A model generated the notes under the pieces. That model saw only the letters and a program-made list of their open reading frames with translations, was not told where the DNA came from and searched no databases. 64,000 nucleotides of DNA from Isoetes taiwanensis (Eukaryota; Streptophyta; Lycopodiopsida; Isoetales; Isoetaceae), in assembly GCA_021234155.1 (NCBI GenBank), contig JAJEKV010000001.1, positions 28,289,768 to 28,353,767 on the forward strand. The letters are read 5' to 3'. Below, piece by piece: positions 22,723 through 33,278 of this stretch. Within the stretch, counting starts at the first letter, position 1; the number at the start of each line of letters is the position of its first letter. The position numbers and the translations under genes are program-made.

Positions 22723-25700
22723 TTTTTTTTATGTTATGAACTTGAACATGTGTTTGCAAAGAATATATTGCATTGGTTTTGCAAACTTTAAGCAAACTCA
22801 TTGTCTAGGGAAGGACTTGGTTTGCTAAGCATAGTATGATACAAAAACCAAGAAGGATGAGTTGAAAGCAACCGTTAAAAAACACAAGTAACATCTTGGG
22901 GCAACATGCTGGCTACATACAAATAGGCATGGAAAAGGCATAGGAGCTTTTGGAAATTGGTTTTCTATTCTAGATATGATAGAAAAGCCAAGAATACTGA
23001 GTTAAATATGACAAGTTAATACATTATACACAGATATGGTTTATGAGACAAAGATCAATAATATTGTCATGCATAGAGTGTATGCAGGAAATAATATAGG
23101 ACAGACTAGCACATGCATATCCTATTGCAGTTTTATATATTGGCCGAGTTACCATGTAAATGCAAGGACCTCGAAAAAGAATATGGCAATGTTATGCTAG
23201 TATTATTTTGTGGATCTAATGGTTATTTGATTGTGGATCTAATGGTTATGTGAAATAAATGGCAAAATGAATTTCTAAATGGTAAACCATTGCAAATACG
23301 AAACCGTCATTATTGAATGAAAATTTAGGGTAGAATCCCTTTGGGAAATCCGACAGGGTAGAATCCCTTTGGGAAATCCGATGACCTCGGGTTGCTGCTC
23401 CTGCCTACAGCCAGGCTTTATGAGCAGGGATTTTCCCGGGTAAGTCTTATCCCCCTTGGGAAATGGAATACAATTTGAATGATTGGTCTGGCAGCCACGA
23501 TTTAAAGGAGGAAGTAGAACTCCAAACAGAGCAAAATAGAGTGCGCCTTTGGTGCAGGATATTTGTAGGCTGGAAGCTTTGCAAATGGACAAAAGAAATG
23601 GAGGACGGGGCTATGAAGCCAAGCGTGGATACAGTGATGGTGGAGCAGGCGGCTACATGGCAAAAAGAGATGGAGGATTTAGTAGAAAGCAGACTGGTTA
23701 TTATAGGGGAAATATTAGCAATGAGCCTTATGTCCCAGAAACACAGTTTGACGATGGTGTAGAATCTGGTGATGAGGAAATCCAGGTATGATACAATACA
23801 TCATAGTCTTTCTTGCTTAATCAAGCTACACAGATAATAGAGAAGATTTTCTTACCAAGTTTGATAGAGATAAGGTGGCCATGTCTCTTATAATAGCAAG
23901 GATTTTAAATATACAGGGTCTTTAAGTAGATGCAAACATATGGAAAAGGTTTCCTGCTATTCTATGTGAATATCTATAGGAAGAATCTTGCATCCTACTG
24001 CAGCCTTTATCAGCCTTTATCTGATCAAATATCATGAGGTGTAAGTATCTCTAAAATAAAATCCGTGGCTGTGTGCTATCTTTGAAAACTTATTTGATAA
24101 ATACAGTTTAGTTGCTTAAACTTTATAGCTTAAATGCTATGAGAACATGTTACAAGGAAGCACTTATAGCATTCTTAAATAGATAGGAAGGCTTATGCAG
24201 GTCTGATTGCAGGTGATGGCAGCCTCAAATATTATAGTTTATGTTTGAGATTCGACTGTGGATATCTAACTCTGCACTGGCCTAAACCTGTATATCTAAC
24301 AGCTCATGTATGGCTTTGAACTGGTGAGGTTTCTTGTTCTAAAACAAAACAATAAATACAGGGGCTAGTGTTTTAAGCCAGTACTTATGTGTAGTAAGGA
24401 ACATGTATGGTCTGCTGCCTTGTTAACCAGCCAGATTTGACCAAATATGTCACTGTATAAACATCCAGGTTGTACACATAACGTGACAGATCTGTAAAAT
24501 GCTTGGATTTTGGTTTTCATTTTTTCTCCTTTGATCTTTGTTGTCCTAGTAAGCTTCTACTAATCAAGAGCAAAAAGGTACAATGGGTGATGGGCGTTAA
24601 GCCAAGAAGCACCCAATGTACCTTTTGACCCTTGTATCGTTACTGAGATTATCGCTAACGTATGCATGGTTGGCTGCAGGTACGTGGTACTTCTTCTCCC
24701 ATTGTGCTCGTTTTGCTGTTATGGTATGTTTTAGCTCAAAAGATGGCATGTATCGAATACATAGCGTGGTGAAGCGCACTGCACACTAAATCTGCTTGAA
24801 GTTATCTGAAGCTTCTGGATACAAGCTTTGAAACCCAAAAAAAAAAAGTGTATTTTGAGTTTATTTGGTTAAAAAACAATAGTTACATGATGTGTTATCT
24901 AAGTTTCAAACAGTTACAGAATAGAGGCTATTCAAAGCAAAGCATACAGGTACATATTTTTGCAAATGGCCATACTTTTGAGTATAATCAGTGTTCTTCT
25001 AGCGCGAAAGAACAGCCATGTTGATGTGATGTTAATATCCAAGAATATCCTGTTAAAGACATATGATAAATGAAAGCTCTTTTCCTGGAAAATGATTGTC
25101 TAACTTTTAGCAAGAATTACAGGTGTAGGAGATCTGTGAAGAAAAAATATGTATGATGTGAGTGAAAGATACAAATAACCTCTATTGCAGAATTTATGCC
25201 TGTTCTAGAACAGAGCCGTGTACATAGATAAAATAATGGCATATATTCCATGATATTGGGATCTTACTGCTGAACATGCAGCTAGGTAAAGTGATCAATT
25301 CAAAGCATATACTGACCAGTAACTTGTCTTTTTGGCATTACATGCAAAAAGACAGGCAAAAAGAAAGAATAAAAAACATGAACATACATTTTTGACATGT
25401 TTTTAGGCATAGCTCTTGTGGCCCCTTCTGATAGGACCAAGATTTGATGCCAGGACTTCCAATTTAAACATGACCTTAGGAGACGTATGAATATATGTTG
25501 TCTAATAGTGACTGATCCAATAAGGGAAATTTATACAAAGCAAATAGTGTATAGGTGAAAATCATCATCTAGATGGAAAATGGCCCCGGGGAGTAGCTTA
25601 GTGTTAAACTGAAATACATGCAAAGATAGGGATTGCATGTAACTGCATGTGCATGTGGCATTTTGATAACCTACATGACAAGGTGAAGATGAACCATTAT

Positions 25701-25906
25701 AGGACCATGTAATGCATGGTAAATAGAACTAGACCATTGAGATTAATGAATAATTCTAAAGTAATGTGACTTTTGGACCATAGTTTGATGCACCATCTGT
25801 AATCTGCTCGATTATTGTATGGAATGATAAGGCTGTTGAAGGATTGACTGATGCAGCTTGAACTGCTAGTAGGGTTGTTGAGACTAGTGGTCTCCGGGTT
25901 TTTTTT
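22723..25906 (+). repeat. Left 3.18-kb direct repeat (LTR-like)
   Basis: The repeat begins T8-ATGTTATGAACTTG and ends GGTCTCCGGG-T8. It carries a 27-bp tandem word (TAGAATCCCTTTGGGAAATC, twice, 23331-23382) and a Gly/Arg-rich exon. The termini are not TG...CA, so it is not a conventional LTR; a Penelope-type pseudo-LTR is the better comparison. Read on the minus strand the left edge ends in an A-run, so retroposition of the repeat itself in that direction cannot be excluded. Confidence 0.8.
23585..23785 (+). CDS. Candidate first exon, Gly/Arg-rich, inside left repeat
   Basis: From ATG 23585 the frame gives 67 codons with KRNGGRGYEAKRGYSDGGAG and later ETQFDDGVESGDEEIQ, then meets CCAG|GTATGA, a good splice donor, in phase 0. 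A possible acceptor (GGTGCAG) lies just before at 23557. RGG/GYG-rich basic stretches with an acidic tail are typical of RNA-binding proteins. The copy in the right repeat (30970-31170) encodes an identical peptide. Splicing to the acceptor at 26027 would keep the frame open into ORF1, giving EEIQ-VQTEYN. That intron would be 2.2 kb with a weak pyrimidine tract, so the join is a hypothesis. Confidence 0.4.
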
Positions 25907-26027
25907 AGATATTTCATTTCATTGGTCTTACCAGTGATGCATCATATCTTTTGGTATTTATATGAGCAAGACTTTTTATTTTTGAAAACTATTAATAGTA
26001 CTGTTACTATGGTTTCGGGATGATGAG

Positions 26028-27551
26028 GTTCAAACAGAATATAATCTGGAGTTTGTGCCATTTGTTTGGAACAGAGATCTTGATCCAATAGGGTATGGTA
26101 CCAGCAAGATCACGTGCCCAAGTTATGCTGTACAAACGCTTCTCTGCTGTATTAAAAATCCTAAGGTACATATGTTACTTCTGGAAAGGGAAGCTTCAAG
26201 ACTGCCAGACCAGTTATCTGCCATATCCCATTTGGGGTTCAATGATTGGCTGGCTCTAGTACCTAAGATAAATAAGGTAGGTACGGAATGGGAAGATGCG
26301 AATAAAATCATAGAGGAAATATATGATGATTTACCCAACAAGGTCTATAATTGGACCATGGAAGAGGATCAGGCCAAAAAGGAGTTTATTACAGGTGTAT
26401 TGGCTTTAAAAAAAGCTAACAAAATTAAAAAATCATGTTTAGGTGATGCTGTTTGTGAGAAGGGGGTACAAATGAGTAGCGCAGATGCGGATGAAGATCC
26501 CTTTGGGGAATCACTATTGTCGGATGAAGACAAAAAGACCATGGGCAGCAAAGCACCTAACAGCAAAGAAAGTGATGATAGTGAATTTAATGTCACCTTG
26601 CATAACAGCCTACCAGAAAGGTTAGTAGAGGGACATGCCTTGTTCTGCAATCAAGGCATCTGGCGCACTAAGAACTTTGGTGCTTTGGCACCTATCAGCA
26701 GAGCATCTTGGATTGTGTTGGGAGATATCACCCCAGACCAGGAGAAAATGACAAGGGTTGCTGCTGAAAAAATGGAAAAGCTTGTACACGTGGATAAGTT
26801 CAAGCTCAGAATTGACCATAGGTTCTTCGATAAAAAATGTAACAAGGATGATTGCATATATGTAAGACAAAAAGGTCATATGGCATATTCTACTATATCC
26901 AGGGACGCATTCTATCTTAAGAGGGTTTGGAGAAGCATGTGCACATACCTCAAGTGTGTTTGTGAACCAAGGAAGAAGGGGAACGCGTGCAAAGATAGTA
27001 TGACATGGCTGGACCAGGGAGTCTGGTACATGTTTAATAACTTGGACACCATATTCCCTGATATGTCTATTGTGGCACAGATGGTGTCCATGAAAAAGTT
27101 TCTGAAAACCTCATTAAAAGATGGGATCTTGGGTTATCTATCGTATTTAGAAGTGAGAAAGACTCTCATCGATATGACGTTTGTGCAGGCTGCAGATCCT
27201 TATGCAGATCTCAAACTAAAATTCCCCAATTGCAGAATGGCTATGGTTTGCGAAAAAAGCATCAAGCCTGTGTCTTTCATGTTGAACCTAGAAGTGGGTT
27301 CTAGCAACAACTTTAGCAAGAAAGCAAGACCTATTAGAAATAAAACAGGTAATAGCATGACAGGGAGGGGATATAACCCGCCTCGTATCACCATACAGCC
27401 TAGTAAAAGTAACTCAAGTGTTGCGGACAATTCTGGTATTGAGCAACTCGGCACCCCAAATAAGATGGATAACTCGGTGACCAAACAAATTCAAGACGAA
27501 AATCGAAAGATCCCTGATGGGGTAGTGCAACAACTGAACTATGACAAATAG
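26028..27551 (+). CDS. ORF1 of the Penelope-type element, unknown protein
   Basis: The frame is open from 25986 to a TAG at 27549-27551. The first in-frame ATG is only at 26172, so translation probably begins in an upstream exon. I start it at a possible acceptor at 26027. About 507 residues: a possibly folded N-terminal half (VWNRDLDPIGYGTSKITCPS), an acidic Ser-rich linker near 26480-26600 (DEDPFGESLLSDEDKK), a Cys-containing middle (FFDKKCNKDDCIYVRQKGH; KCVCEPRKKGNACKDSMTW), and a basic low-complexity C-terminus (KKARPIRNKTGNSMTGRGYN). No zinc knuckle, GIY-YIG, helicase or protease motif is seen. By position it could be a Gag-like RNA-binding partner of the RT. The stop is followed directly by GTATGT, a splice donor. 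Confidence 0.7.
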   Translation, partial: VQTEYNLEFVPFVWNRDLDPIGYGTSKITCPSYAVQTLLCCIKNPKVHMLLLEREASRLPDQLSAISHLGFNDWLALVPKINKVGTEWEDANKIIEEIYDDLPNKVYNWTMEEDQAKKEFITGVLALKKANKIKKSCLGDAVCEKGVQMSSADADEDPFGESLLSDEDKKTMGSKAPNSKESDDSEFNVTLHNSLPERLVEGHALFCNQGIWRTKNFGALAPISRASWIVLGDITPDQEKMTRVAAEKMEKLVHVDKFKLRIDHRFFDKKCNKDDCIYVRQKGHMAYSTISRDAFYLKRVWRSMCTYLKCVCEPRKKGNACKDSMTWLDQGVWYMFNNLDTIFPDMSIVAQMVSMKKFLKTSLKDGILGYLSYLEVRKTLIDMTFVQAADPYADLKLKFPNCRMAMVCEKSIKPVSFMLNLEVGSSNNFSKKARPIRNKTGNSMTGRGYNPPRITIQPSKSNSSVADNSGIEQLGTPNKMDNSVTKQIQDENRKIPDGVVQQLNYDK

Positions 27552-27853
27552 GTATGTCAAAATGTTATTTGCAAATGTTACTTCATATATATAAGGTAGC
27601 AGGATAAGATGTATATTCTGTGATAAAATTGAATGAAGTATATGACATATTTGTTAAAATTGGTCTGGTCTTTCTTGTCGAAAGTACCAATAGACATGAT
27701 AACCTAGCATGCCAAGTGGCCATGCTAAGCTAAAATATTTAACAGCAACACACTCAGTTGAGCGAAACCATGCGAAAAATAGGACTGTTTTTTTATAGGG
27801 CAGAACTGTAGAAAGAGTAGGACTAATTTCTTTAGGGGCTTTAATTGTTACAG
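27552..27853 (+). other. Candidate intron between ORF1 and RT
   Basis: It begins GTATGTC right after the ORF1 stop codon and ends TTTAATTGTTACAG, 302 bp, GT-AG. Removing it would place the RT frame (ATT TCT AGG...) in the same phase as ORF1, separated only by the UAG. This predicts one reading frame with a single leaky stop in the spliced RNA. Splicing is inferred from consensus only. Confidence 0.4.
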
Positions 27854-29917
27854 ATTTCTAGGTACCTCCAAAAGGATTGCCAAGGTAGGATACATATTTC
27901 TGAAACAACGGACAAGTGCAAGAAGAAAATAGTCCATTGCTTCTTCTTGTCCAAGGTTCTTGATAAAATTTGTATTCCTAAGATTGTGAATAAACATATG
28001 AAAAATAATCTAGGGGAAGTTGGGGAACAGATTATGGAAAATACTATGTTCGCATGGAAATATACGGAAAGTTTGAAAGAGCTTTGTTACAAGCCATATT
28101 ATATCTTCACACAAGATGTGGAGAATATCTGCCCTTGTGGGAATCCAAATATGAAAAGTTTTATAGATGATAGCATAGGGCATGTCCGAACCACGAACAT
28201 TGGGATTATAAAAAACAGGACACTTAGGGGTCTTTTCAAGAATGGACTTAACCATATCCCTGATAGGGTTCTCAATTGGAGGGACATGAAGGGAGAATTA
28301 AGAAAAACATGTGATGCTATATTTGAACTCCACCAATATCAGTTTCCACATATAAATGAGATGGATATGGAGAAGATAAAATGTGGGATAATAGAAGAAG
28401 CTGGCTGCGAAATTGATGCAGCATGCCAAACTGAAATAACAAAAAAGTTTCCACTTAATGACATGCAGGTCATTAAGAACCTTGAATGGCTTACCAAAAA
28501 CTTGTTTATCTCGGGTGTTGATAAAGCATCAAACAACCCCTCATTTATCTGTCCTAAGAATATACGAGAAATGGCTTTGAAAAGGCTATCTAGTATTGAT
28601 TTCCTACCTCTTGGTGCAGAAACTAATGATCTATGTGTTGAAATTCAAAATGGAATATCAGAATGCATTGGTAATGTTACCTTTGAAACGAAAAATTTAC
28701 CATACCTTTTAGGGTTGTTTAAGGCCCATAAGAATGAATACCGTTGGATCACTAATGCCCACTGTACGATTTACACGGAAATTGCAGAAACCATCACAGT
28801 GGTGTTAAACTCCATAATTGAAATCTGGCCTGAAATGTCCAAGGATATGTGTGCTAATATCAACACTCTTCTACCAGGAAAAGTGAACTGTAACTGGATG
28901 GTAAAGTCAATCTATGATGTTACCGTGAATTTACCCGAAAAAATCAAAGTTTTTGTAGCTGACATTACAAAATGCTATGAGAGCATTCCACTGCGAGGTG
29001 ATAAAGGTGTCTGCAAGATATGCGAAAAAATAGCAAATGCGGCCTGGAACCATATGAAAAGTAAAAGTAAACGTAATGAGCTATGGATTAATAAATCTAG
29101 TAATGGAAAGCTTGTTGCAAAGTGGTTTAAATCCGCGCCTCAAGGTAGATGCTGGTCTATGATGAGCCAGCAAAGATTTATTTATGTGAATACATGGCTT
29201 TTAACAAACTGCTTTGTAAAGCTTGGAAATTGTGTATGGCAACAAATTTGTGGCATTCCAATGGGATTTTCATGCAGCCCATGTTGGTGCAATGTATATC
29301 TAGCATGGTTTGAGCTTTGCTTTATCAAAGATTTAGCAAGGCAAGGAAGATACGAGGAAATTAAATCGTTCAAACATGTATTTTTATACATGGACGATCT
29401 TTTGGCAATAAATTGCCCTAACATCAAGATGTTTCTCAGGAAATGGGATAACAATGTTGAGATGGAGCTACAGATTTATGACATGCAGGTCTTAGGCGTT
29501 AAAGAGGAGACCATTTACTCTACTTGTGGCCCGAATGGAAGCTTCGGAAGCAAAGCCAATTTCTTAAAAATGACAATCCAAGTATTTGATAATATGCTAG
29601 GGATTTTCCAGACCACTAAACACGACAAGAGGGAATCTTTGCCTTTTAAGGCTATGAAATTCGTACATGCATGCAGTTGCAGACCGTATTTCCAGGCTAG
29701 AAATGTTATCATCTCGCAGATCATGCCATTTATGTACATCAATTCTAGTCCAATCAATGCTGCAAAAGACATCAAGGAGCTGATGAACAACTTTATCAAT
29801 AATGGGTTTGATAAATCTGGAATCCAGAAGAGGATCTTCAAATACATCAGGAATGGGGAGTTCCCGGGTCTAAAGTATGACACATATACCTTGCTGCAAC
29901 TAATCAAAGAATATTGA
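27854..29917 (+). CDS. Penelope/telomerase-clade reverse transcriptase
   Basis: About 687 residues. The frame opens after a TAA at 27842 and an acceptor (TTACAG) at 27853; the first ATG is at 27998. Residue numbers count from codon 27845. N-terminal signatures: a CPCG knuckle (96-99), GHVRTTNIGIIKNRTLRGLF (112-131), and DKASNNPSFICP (226-237), a style I associate with Penelope-like elements. RT motifs: LGLFKAHKNEYRWI (289-302, motifs 1-2), VADITKCYESIP with catalytic D373 (motif A), CGIPMGFSCSP (motif B, 469-479), FLYMDDLLAI with D517/D518 (motif C). A thumb-like helical end follows (LMNNFINNGF). Motif A CYxSIP is telomerase/Penelope-like, not LINE or gypsy. All catalytic aspartates are present and no stop interrupts it. 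No GIY-YIG endonuclease follows, as in the endonuclease-lacking Penelope groups. Clade is by motif reading, not phylogeny. Confidence 0.75.
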   Translation: MSRYLQKDCQGRIHISETTDKCKKKIVHCFFLSKVLDKICIPKIVNKHMKNNLGEVGEQIMENTMFAWKYTESLKELCYKPYYIFTQDVENICPCGNPNMKSFIDDSIGHVRTTNIGIIKNRTLRGLFKNGLNHIPDRVLNWRDMKGELRKTCDAIFELHQYQFPHINEMDMEKIKCGIIEEAGCEIDAACQTEITKKFPLNDMQVIKNLEWLTKNLFISGVDKASNNPSFICPKNIREMALKRLSSIDFLPLGAETNDLCVEIQNGISECIGNVTFETKNLPYLLGLFKAHKNEYRWITNAHCTIYTEIAETITVVLNSIIEIWPEMSKDMCANINTLLPGKVNCNWMVKSIYDVTVNLPEKIKVFVADITKCYESIPLRGDKGVCKICEKIANAAWNHMKSKSKRNELWINKSSNGKLVAKWFKSAPQGRCWSMMSQQRFIYVNTWLLTNCFVKLGNCVWQQICGIPMGFSCSPCWCNVYLAWFELCFIKDLARQGRYEEIKSFKHVFLYMDDLLAINCPNIKMFLRKWDNNVEMELQIYDMQVLGVKEETIYSTCGPNGSFGSKANFLKMTIQVFDNMLGIFQTTKHDKRESLPFKAMKFVHACSCRPYFQARNVIISQIMPFMYINSSPINAAKDIKELMNNFINNGFDKSGIQKRIFKYIRNGEFPGLKYDTYTLLQLIKEY

Positions 29918-29979
29918 AGGTATGTCTTTCATTTAGCAAAACAATTGCTAGCTTCTTTATGTGTTTTGGGTAAACTAAG

Positions 29980-30038
29980 AACTATAGGGTTATGGCAGAC
30001 CCCTACTGTAACAGTAGGGGTGCACCCACCCTATAGTT
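29980..30038 (+). repeat. Nested hairpin just downstream of RT
   Basis: Outer arms AACTATAGGGT (29980-29990) and ACCCTATAGTT (30028-30038) are perfect. Inner arms ACCCCTACTGT (29999-30009) and ACAGTAGGGGT (30011-30021) are perfect with one unpaired base. The asymmetric internal loop is TATGGCAG against GCACCC. It lies 60-120 bp after the RT stop and before the right repeat, where a 3' RNA signal for RT recognition or processing would be expected. Confidence 0.85.
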
Positions 30039-30094
30039 ACAGTTTGTTTGTTAAATAACAAGGGTCTAATATAATTCTACGGAAGGAGGTAGGA

Positions 30095-33000
30095 TTTTTT
30101 TTATGTTATGAACTTGAACATGTGTTTGCAAAGGATAAAAGACATAACAATATAATGCATTGGTTTTGCAAACTTTAAGCAAACTCATTGTCTAGGGAAG
30201 GACTTGGTTTGCTAAGCATAGTATGATACAAAAACCAAGAAGGATGAGTTGAAAGCAACCGTTAAAAAACACAAGTGACATCTTGGGGCAACATGCTGGC
30301 TACATACAAATAGGCATGGAAAAGGCATAGGAGCTTTTGGAAATTGGTTTTCTATTCTAGATATGATAGAAAAGCCAAGAATACTGAGTTAAATATGACA
30401 AGTTAATACATTATACACAGATATAGTTTATGAGACAAAGATCAATAATATTGTCATGCATAGAGTGTATGCAGGACAGACTAGCACATGCATATCCTAT
30501 TGCAGTTTTATATATTGGCCGAGTTACCATGTAAATGCAAGGACCTCGAAAAAGAATATGGCAATGTTATGCTAGTAAGTTTACGCATTATTTTGTGGAT
30601 CTAATGGTTATTTGATTGTGGATCTAATGGTTATGTGAAATAAATGGAAAAATGAATTTCTAAATGGTAAACCATTGGAAATACGAAACCGTCATTATTG
30701 AATGAAAATTTAGGGTAGAATCCCTTTGGGAAATCCGACAGGGTAGAATCCCTTTGGGAAATCCGATGACCTCGGGTTGCTGCTCCTGCCTACAGCCAGC
30801 CTTTATGAGCAGGGATTTTCCCGGGTAAGTCTTATCCCCCTTGGGAAATGGAATACAATTTGAATGATTGGTCTGGCAGCCACGATTTAGAGGAGGAAGT
30901 AGAACTCCAAACAGAGCAAAATAGAGTGCGCCTTTGGTGCAGGATATTTGTAGGCTGGAAGCTTTGCAAATGGACAAAAGAAATGGAGGACGGGGCTATG
31001 AAGCCAAGCGTGGATACAGTGATGGTGGAGCAGGCGGCTACATGGCAAAAAGAGATGGAGGATTTAGTAGAAAGCAGACTGGTTATTATAGGGGAAATAT
31101 TAGCAATGAGCCTTATGTCCCAGAAACACAGTTTGACGATGGTGTAGAATCTGGTGATGAGGAAATCCAGGTATGATACAATACATCATAGTCTTTCTTG
31201 CTTAATCAAGCTACACAGATAATAGAGAAGATTTTCTTACCAAGTTTGATAGAGATAAGGTGGCCATGTCTCTTATAATAGCAAGGATTTTAAATATACA
31301 GGGTCTTTAAGTAGATGCAAACATATGGAAAAGGTTTCCTGCTATTCTATGTGAATATCTATAGGAAGAATCTTGCATCCTACTGCAGCCTTTATCAGCC
31401 TTTATCTGATCAAATATCATGAGGTGTAAGTATCTCTAAAATAAAATCCGTGGCTGTGTGCTATCTTTGAAAACTTATTTGATAAATACAGTTTAGTTGC
31501 TTAAACTTTATAGCTTAAATGCTATGAGAACATGTTACAAGGAAGCACTTATAGCATTCTTAAATAGATAGGAAGGCTTATGCAGGTCTGATTGCAGGTG
31601 ATGGCAGCCTCAAATATTATAGTTTATGTTTGAGATTCGTCTGTGGATATCTAACTACTGCTAGCCTAAACCTGTATATCTAACAGCTCATGTATGGCTT
31701 TGAACTGGTGAGGTTTCTTGTTCTAAAACAAAACAATAAATACAGGGGCTAGTGTTTTAAGCCAGTACTTATGTGTAGTAAGGAACATGTATGGTCTGCT
31801 GCCTTGTTAACCAGCCAGATTTGACCAAATATGTCACGGTATAAACATCCAGGTTGTACACATAACGTGACAGATCTGTAAAATGCTTGGATTTTGGTTT
31901 TCATTTTTTCTCCTTTGATCTTTGTTGTCCTAGTAAGCTTCTACTAATCAAGAGCAAAAAGGTACAATGGGTGATGGGCGTTAAGCCAAGAAGCACCCAA
32001 TGTACCTTTTGGCCCTTGTATCGTTACCGAGATTATCGCTAACGTATGCATGGTTGGCTGCAGGTACGTGGTACTTCTTCTCCCATTGTGCTCGTTTTGC
32101 TGTTATGGTATGTTTTAGCTCAAAAGATGGAATGGATCGAACACATAGCGTGGTGAAGCGCACTGCACACTAAATCTGCTTGAAGTTATCTGAAGCTTCT
32201 AGATACAAGCTTTGAAACCCAAAAAAAAAAGTGTATTTTGAGTTTATTTGGTTAAAAAACAATAGTTACATGATATTTTCTGTTGGCTGGTAGCAATAGG
32301 GTGTTATCTAAGTTTCAAACAGTTACAGAATAGAGGCTATTCAAAGCAAAGCATACCGGTACATATTTTTGCAAATGGCCATACTTTTGAGTATAATCAG
32401 TGTTCTTCTAGCGCGAAAGAACAGCCATGTTGATGTGATGTTAATATCCAAGAATATCCTGTTAAAGACATATGATAAATGAAAGCTCTTTTCCTGGAAA
32501 ATGATTGTCTAAGTTTTAGCAAGAATTACAGGTGTAGGACTGTGAAGAAAAAATATGTATGATGTGAGTGAAAGATACAAATAACCTCTATTGCAGAATT
32601 TATGCCTGTTCTAGAACAGAGCCATGTACATAGATAAAATAATGGCATATATTCCATGATATTGGGAGACGTTTTCCATAAGATGGCATTACATGCAAAA
32701 AGACAGGCAAAAAGAAAGAATAAAAAACATGAACATACATTTTAGACATGTTTTTAGGCATAGCTCTTGTGGCCCCTTCTGATAGGACCAAGATTTGATG
32801 CCAGGACTTCCAATTTAAACATGACCTTAGGAGACGTATGAATATATGTTGTCTAATAGTGACAGATCCAATAAGGGAAATTTATACAAAGCAAATAGTG
32901 TATAGGTGAAAATCATCATCTAGATGGAAAATGGCCCCATATTTTGTACGGGCCTGGGGAGTAGCTTAGTGTTAAACTGAAATACATGCAAAGATAGGGA

Positions 33001-33278
33001 TTGCATGTAACTGCATGTGCATGTGGCATTTTGATAACCTACATGACAAGGTGAAGATGAACCATTATAAGACCATGTAATGCATGGTAAATAGAACTAG
33101 ACCATTGAGATTAATGAATAATTCTAAAGTAATGTGACTTTTGGACCATAGTTTGATGCACCATCTGTAATCTGCTCGATTATTGTATGGAATGATAAGG
33201 CTGTTGAAGGATTGACTGATGCAGCTTGAACTGCTAGTAGGGTTGTTGCCTAGACTAGTGGTCTCCGGTTTTTTTTTT
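30095..33278 (+). repeat. Right 3.18-kb direct repeat (LTR-like)
   Basis: The partner of 22723-25906, with the same T-run edges and internal features, including the 27-bp tandem word. It carries a small insertion near 30135 (GATAAAAGACATAAC), another near 32275, a replaced segment near 32665 and scattered substitutions. Confidence 0.8.
30970..31170 (+). CDS. Right-repeat copy of the Gly/Arg-rich exon
   Basis: The 67-codon frame is identical in protein to 23585-23785 and ends at the same CCAG|GTATGA donor. Nothing recognisable lies downstream to splice to, as expected if the functional copy is the one in the left repeat. Its lack of change compared with flanking repeat sequence is mildly suggestive of constraint, but the exon is short. 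Confidence 0.35.

Larger units (their letters stand above)
22723..33278 (+). mobile_element. Penelope-type retroelement flanked by 3.18-kb direct repeats
   Basis: Two near-identical 3184-bp direct repeats (22723-25906 and 30095-33278) bracket a 4188-bp core (25907-30094) with two long plus-strand frames. One is an unrecognised ORF1, the other an RT of the Penelope/telomerase clade. Each repeat starts and ends with a run of eight or more T. The repeats differ by scattered substitutions and a few indels: an insertion in the right copy near 32275, and different sequence near 25255 and 32665. That makes this an insertion of moderate age rather than an assembly duplication. Penelope-like elements are known for LTR-like direct repeats and introns, which fits. 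No GIY-YIG endonuclease is visible. Target-site duplications cannot be read because of the T-runs. Confidence 0.65.

Noticed and set aside
23275-23762. Overlapping 99- and 105-codon frames conserved in both 3.18-kb repeats
   Set aside because: Conservation follows from the repeat; these frames compete with the better-supported Gly/Arg-rich exon frame and have no splice or start support.
25835-25875. CTGATG...GAA word near both repeat ends, considered as a hammerhead ribozyme, which Penelope-like elements can carry
   Set aside because: The core lacks the required CTGATGA and paired stem II, so it does not fit the motif. A covariance-model search would be decisive.
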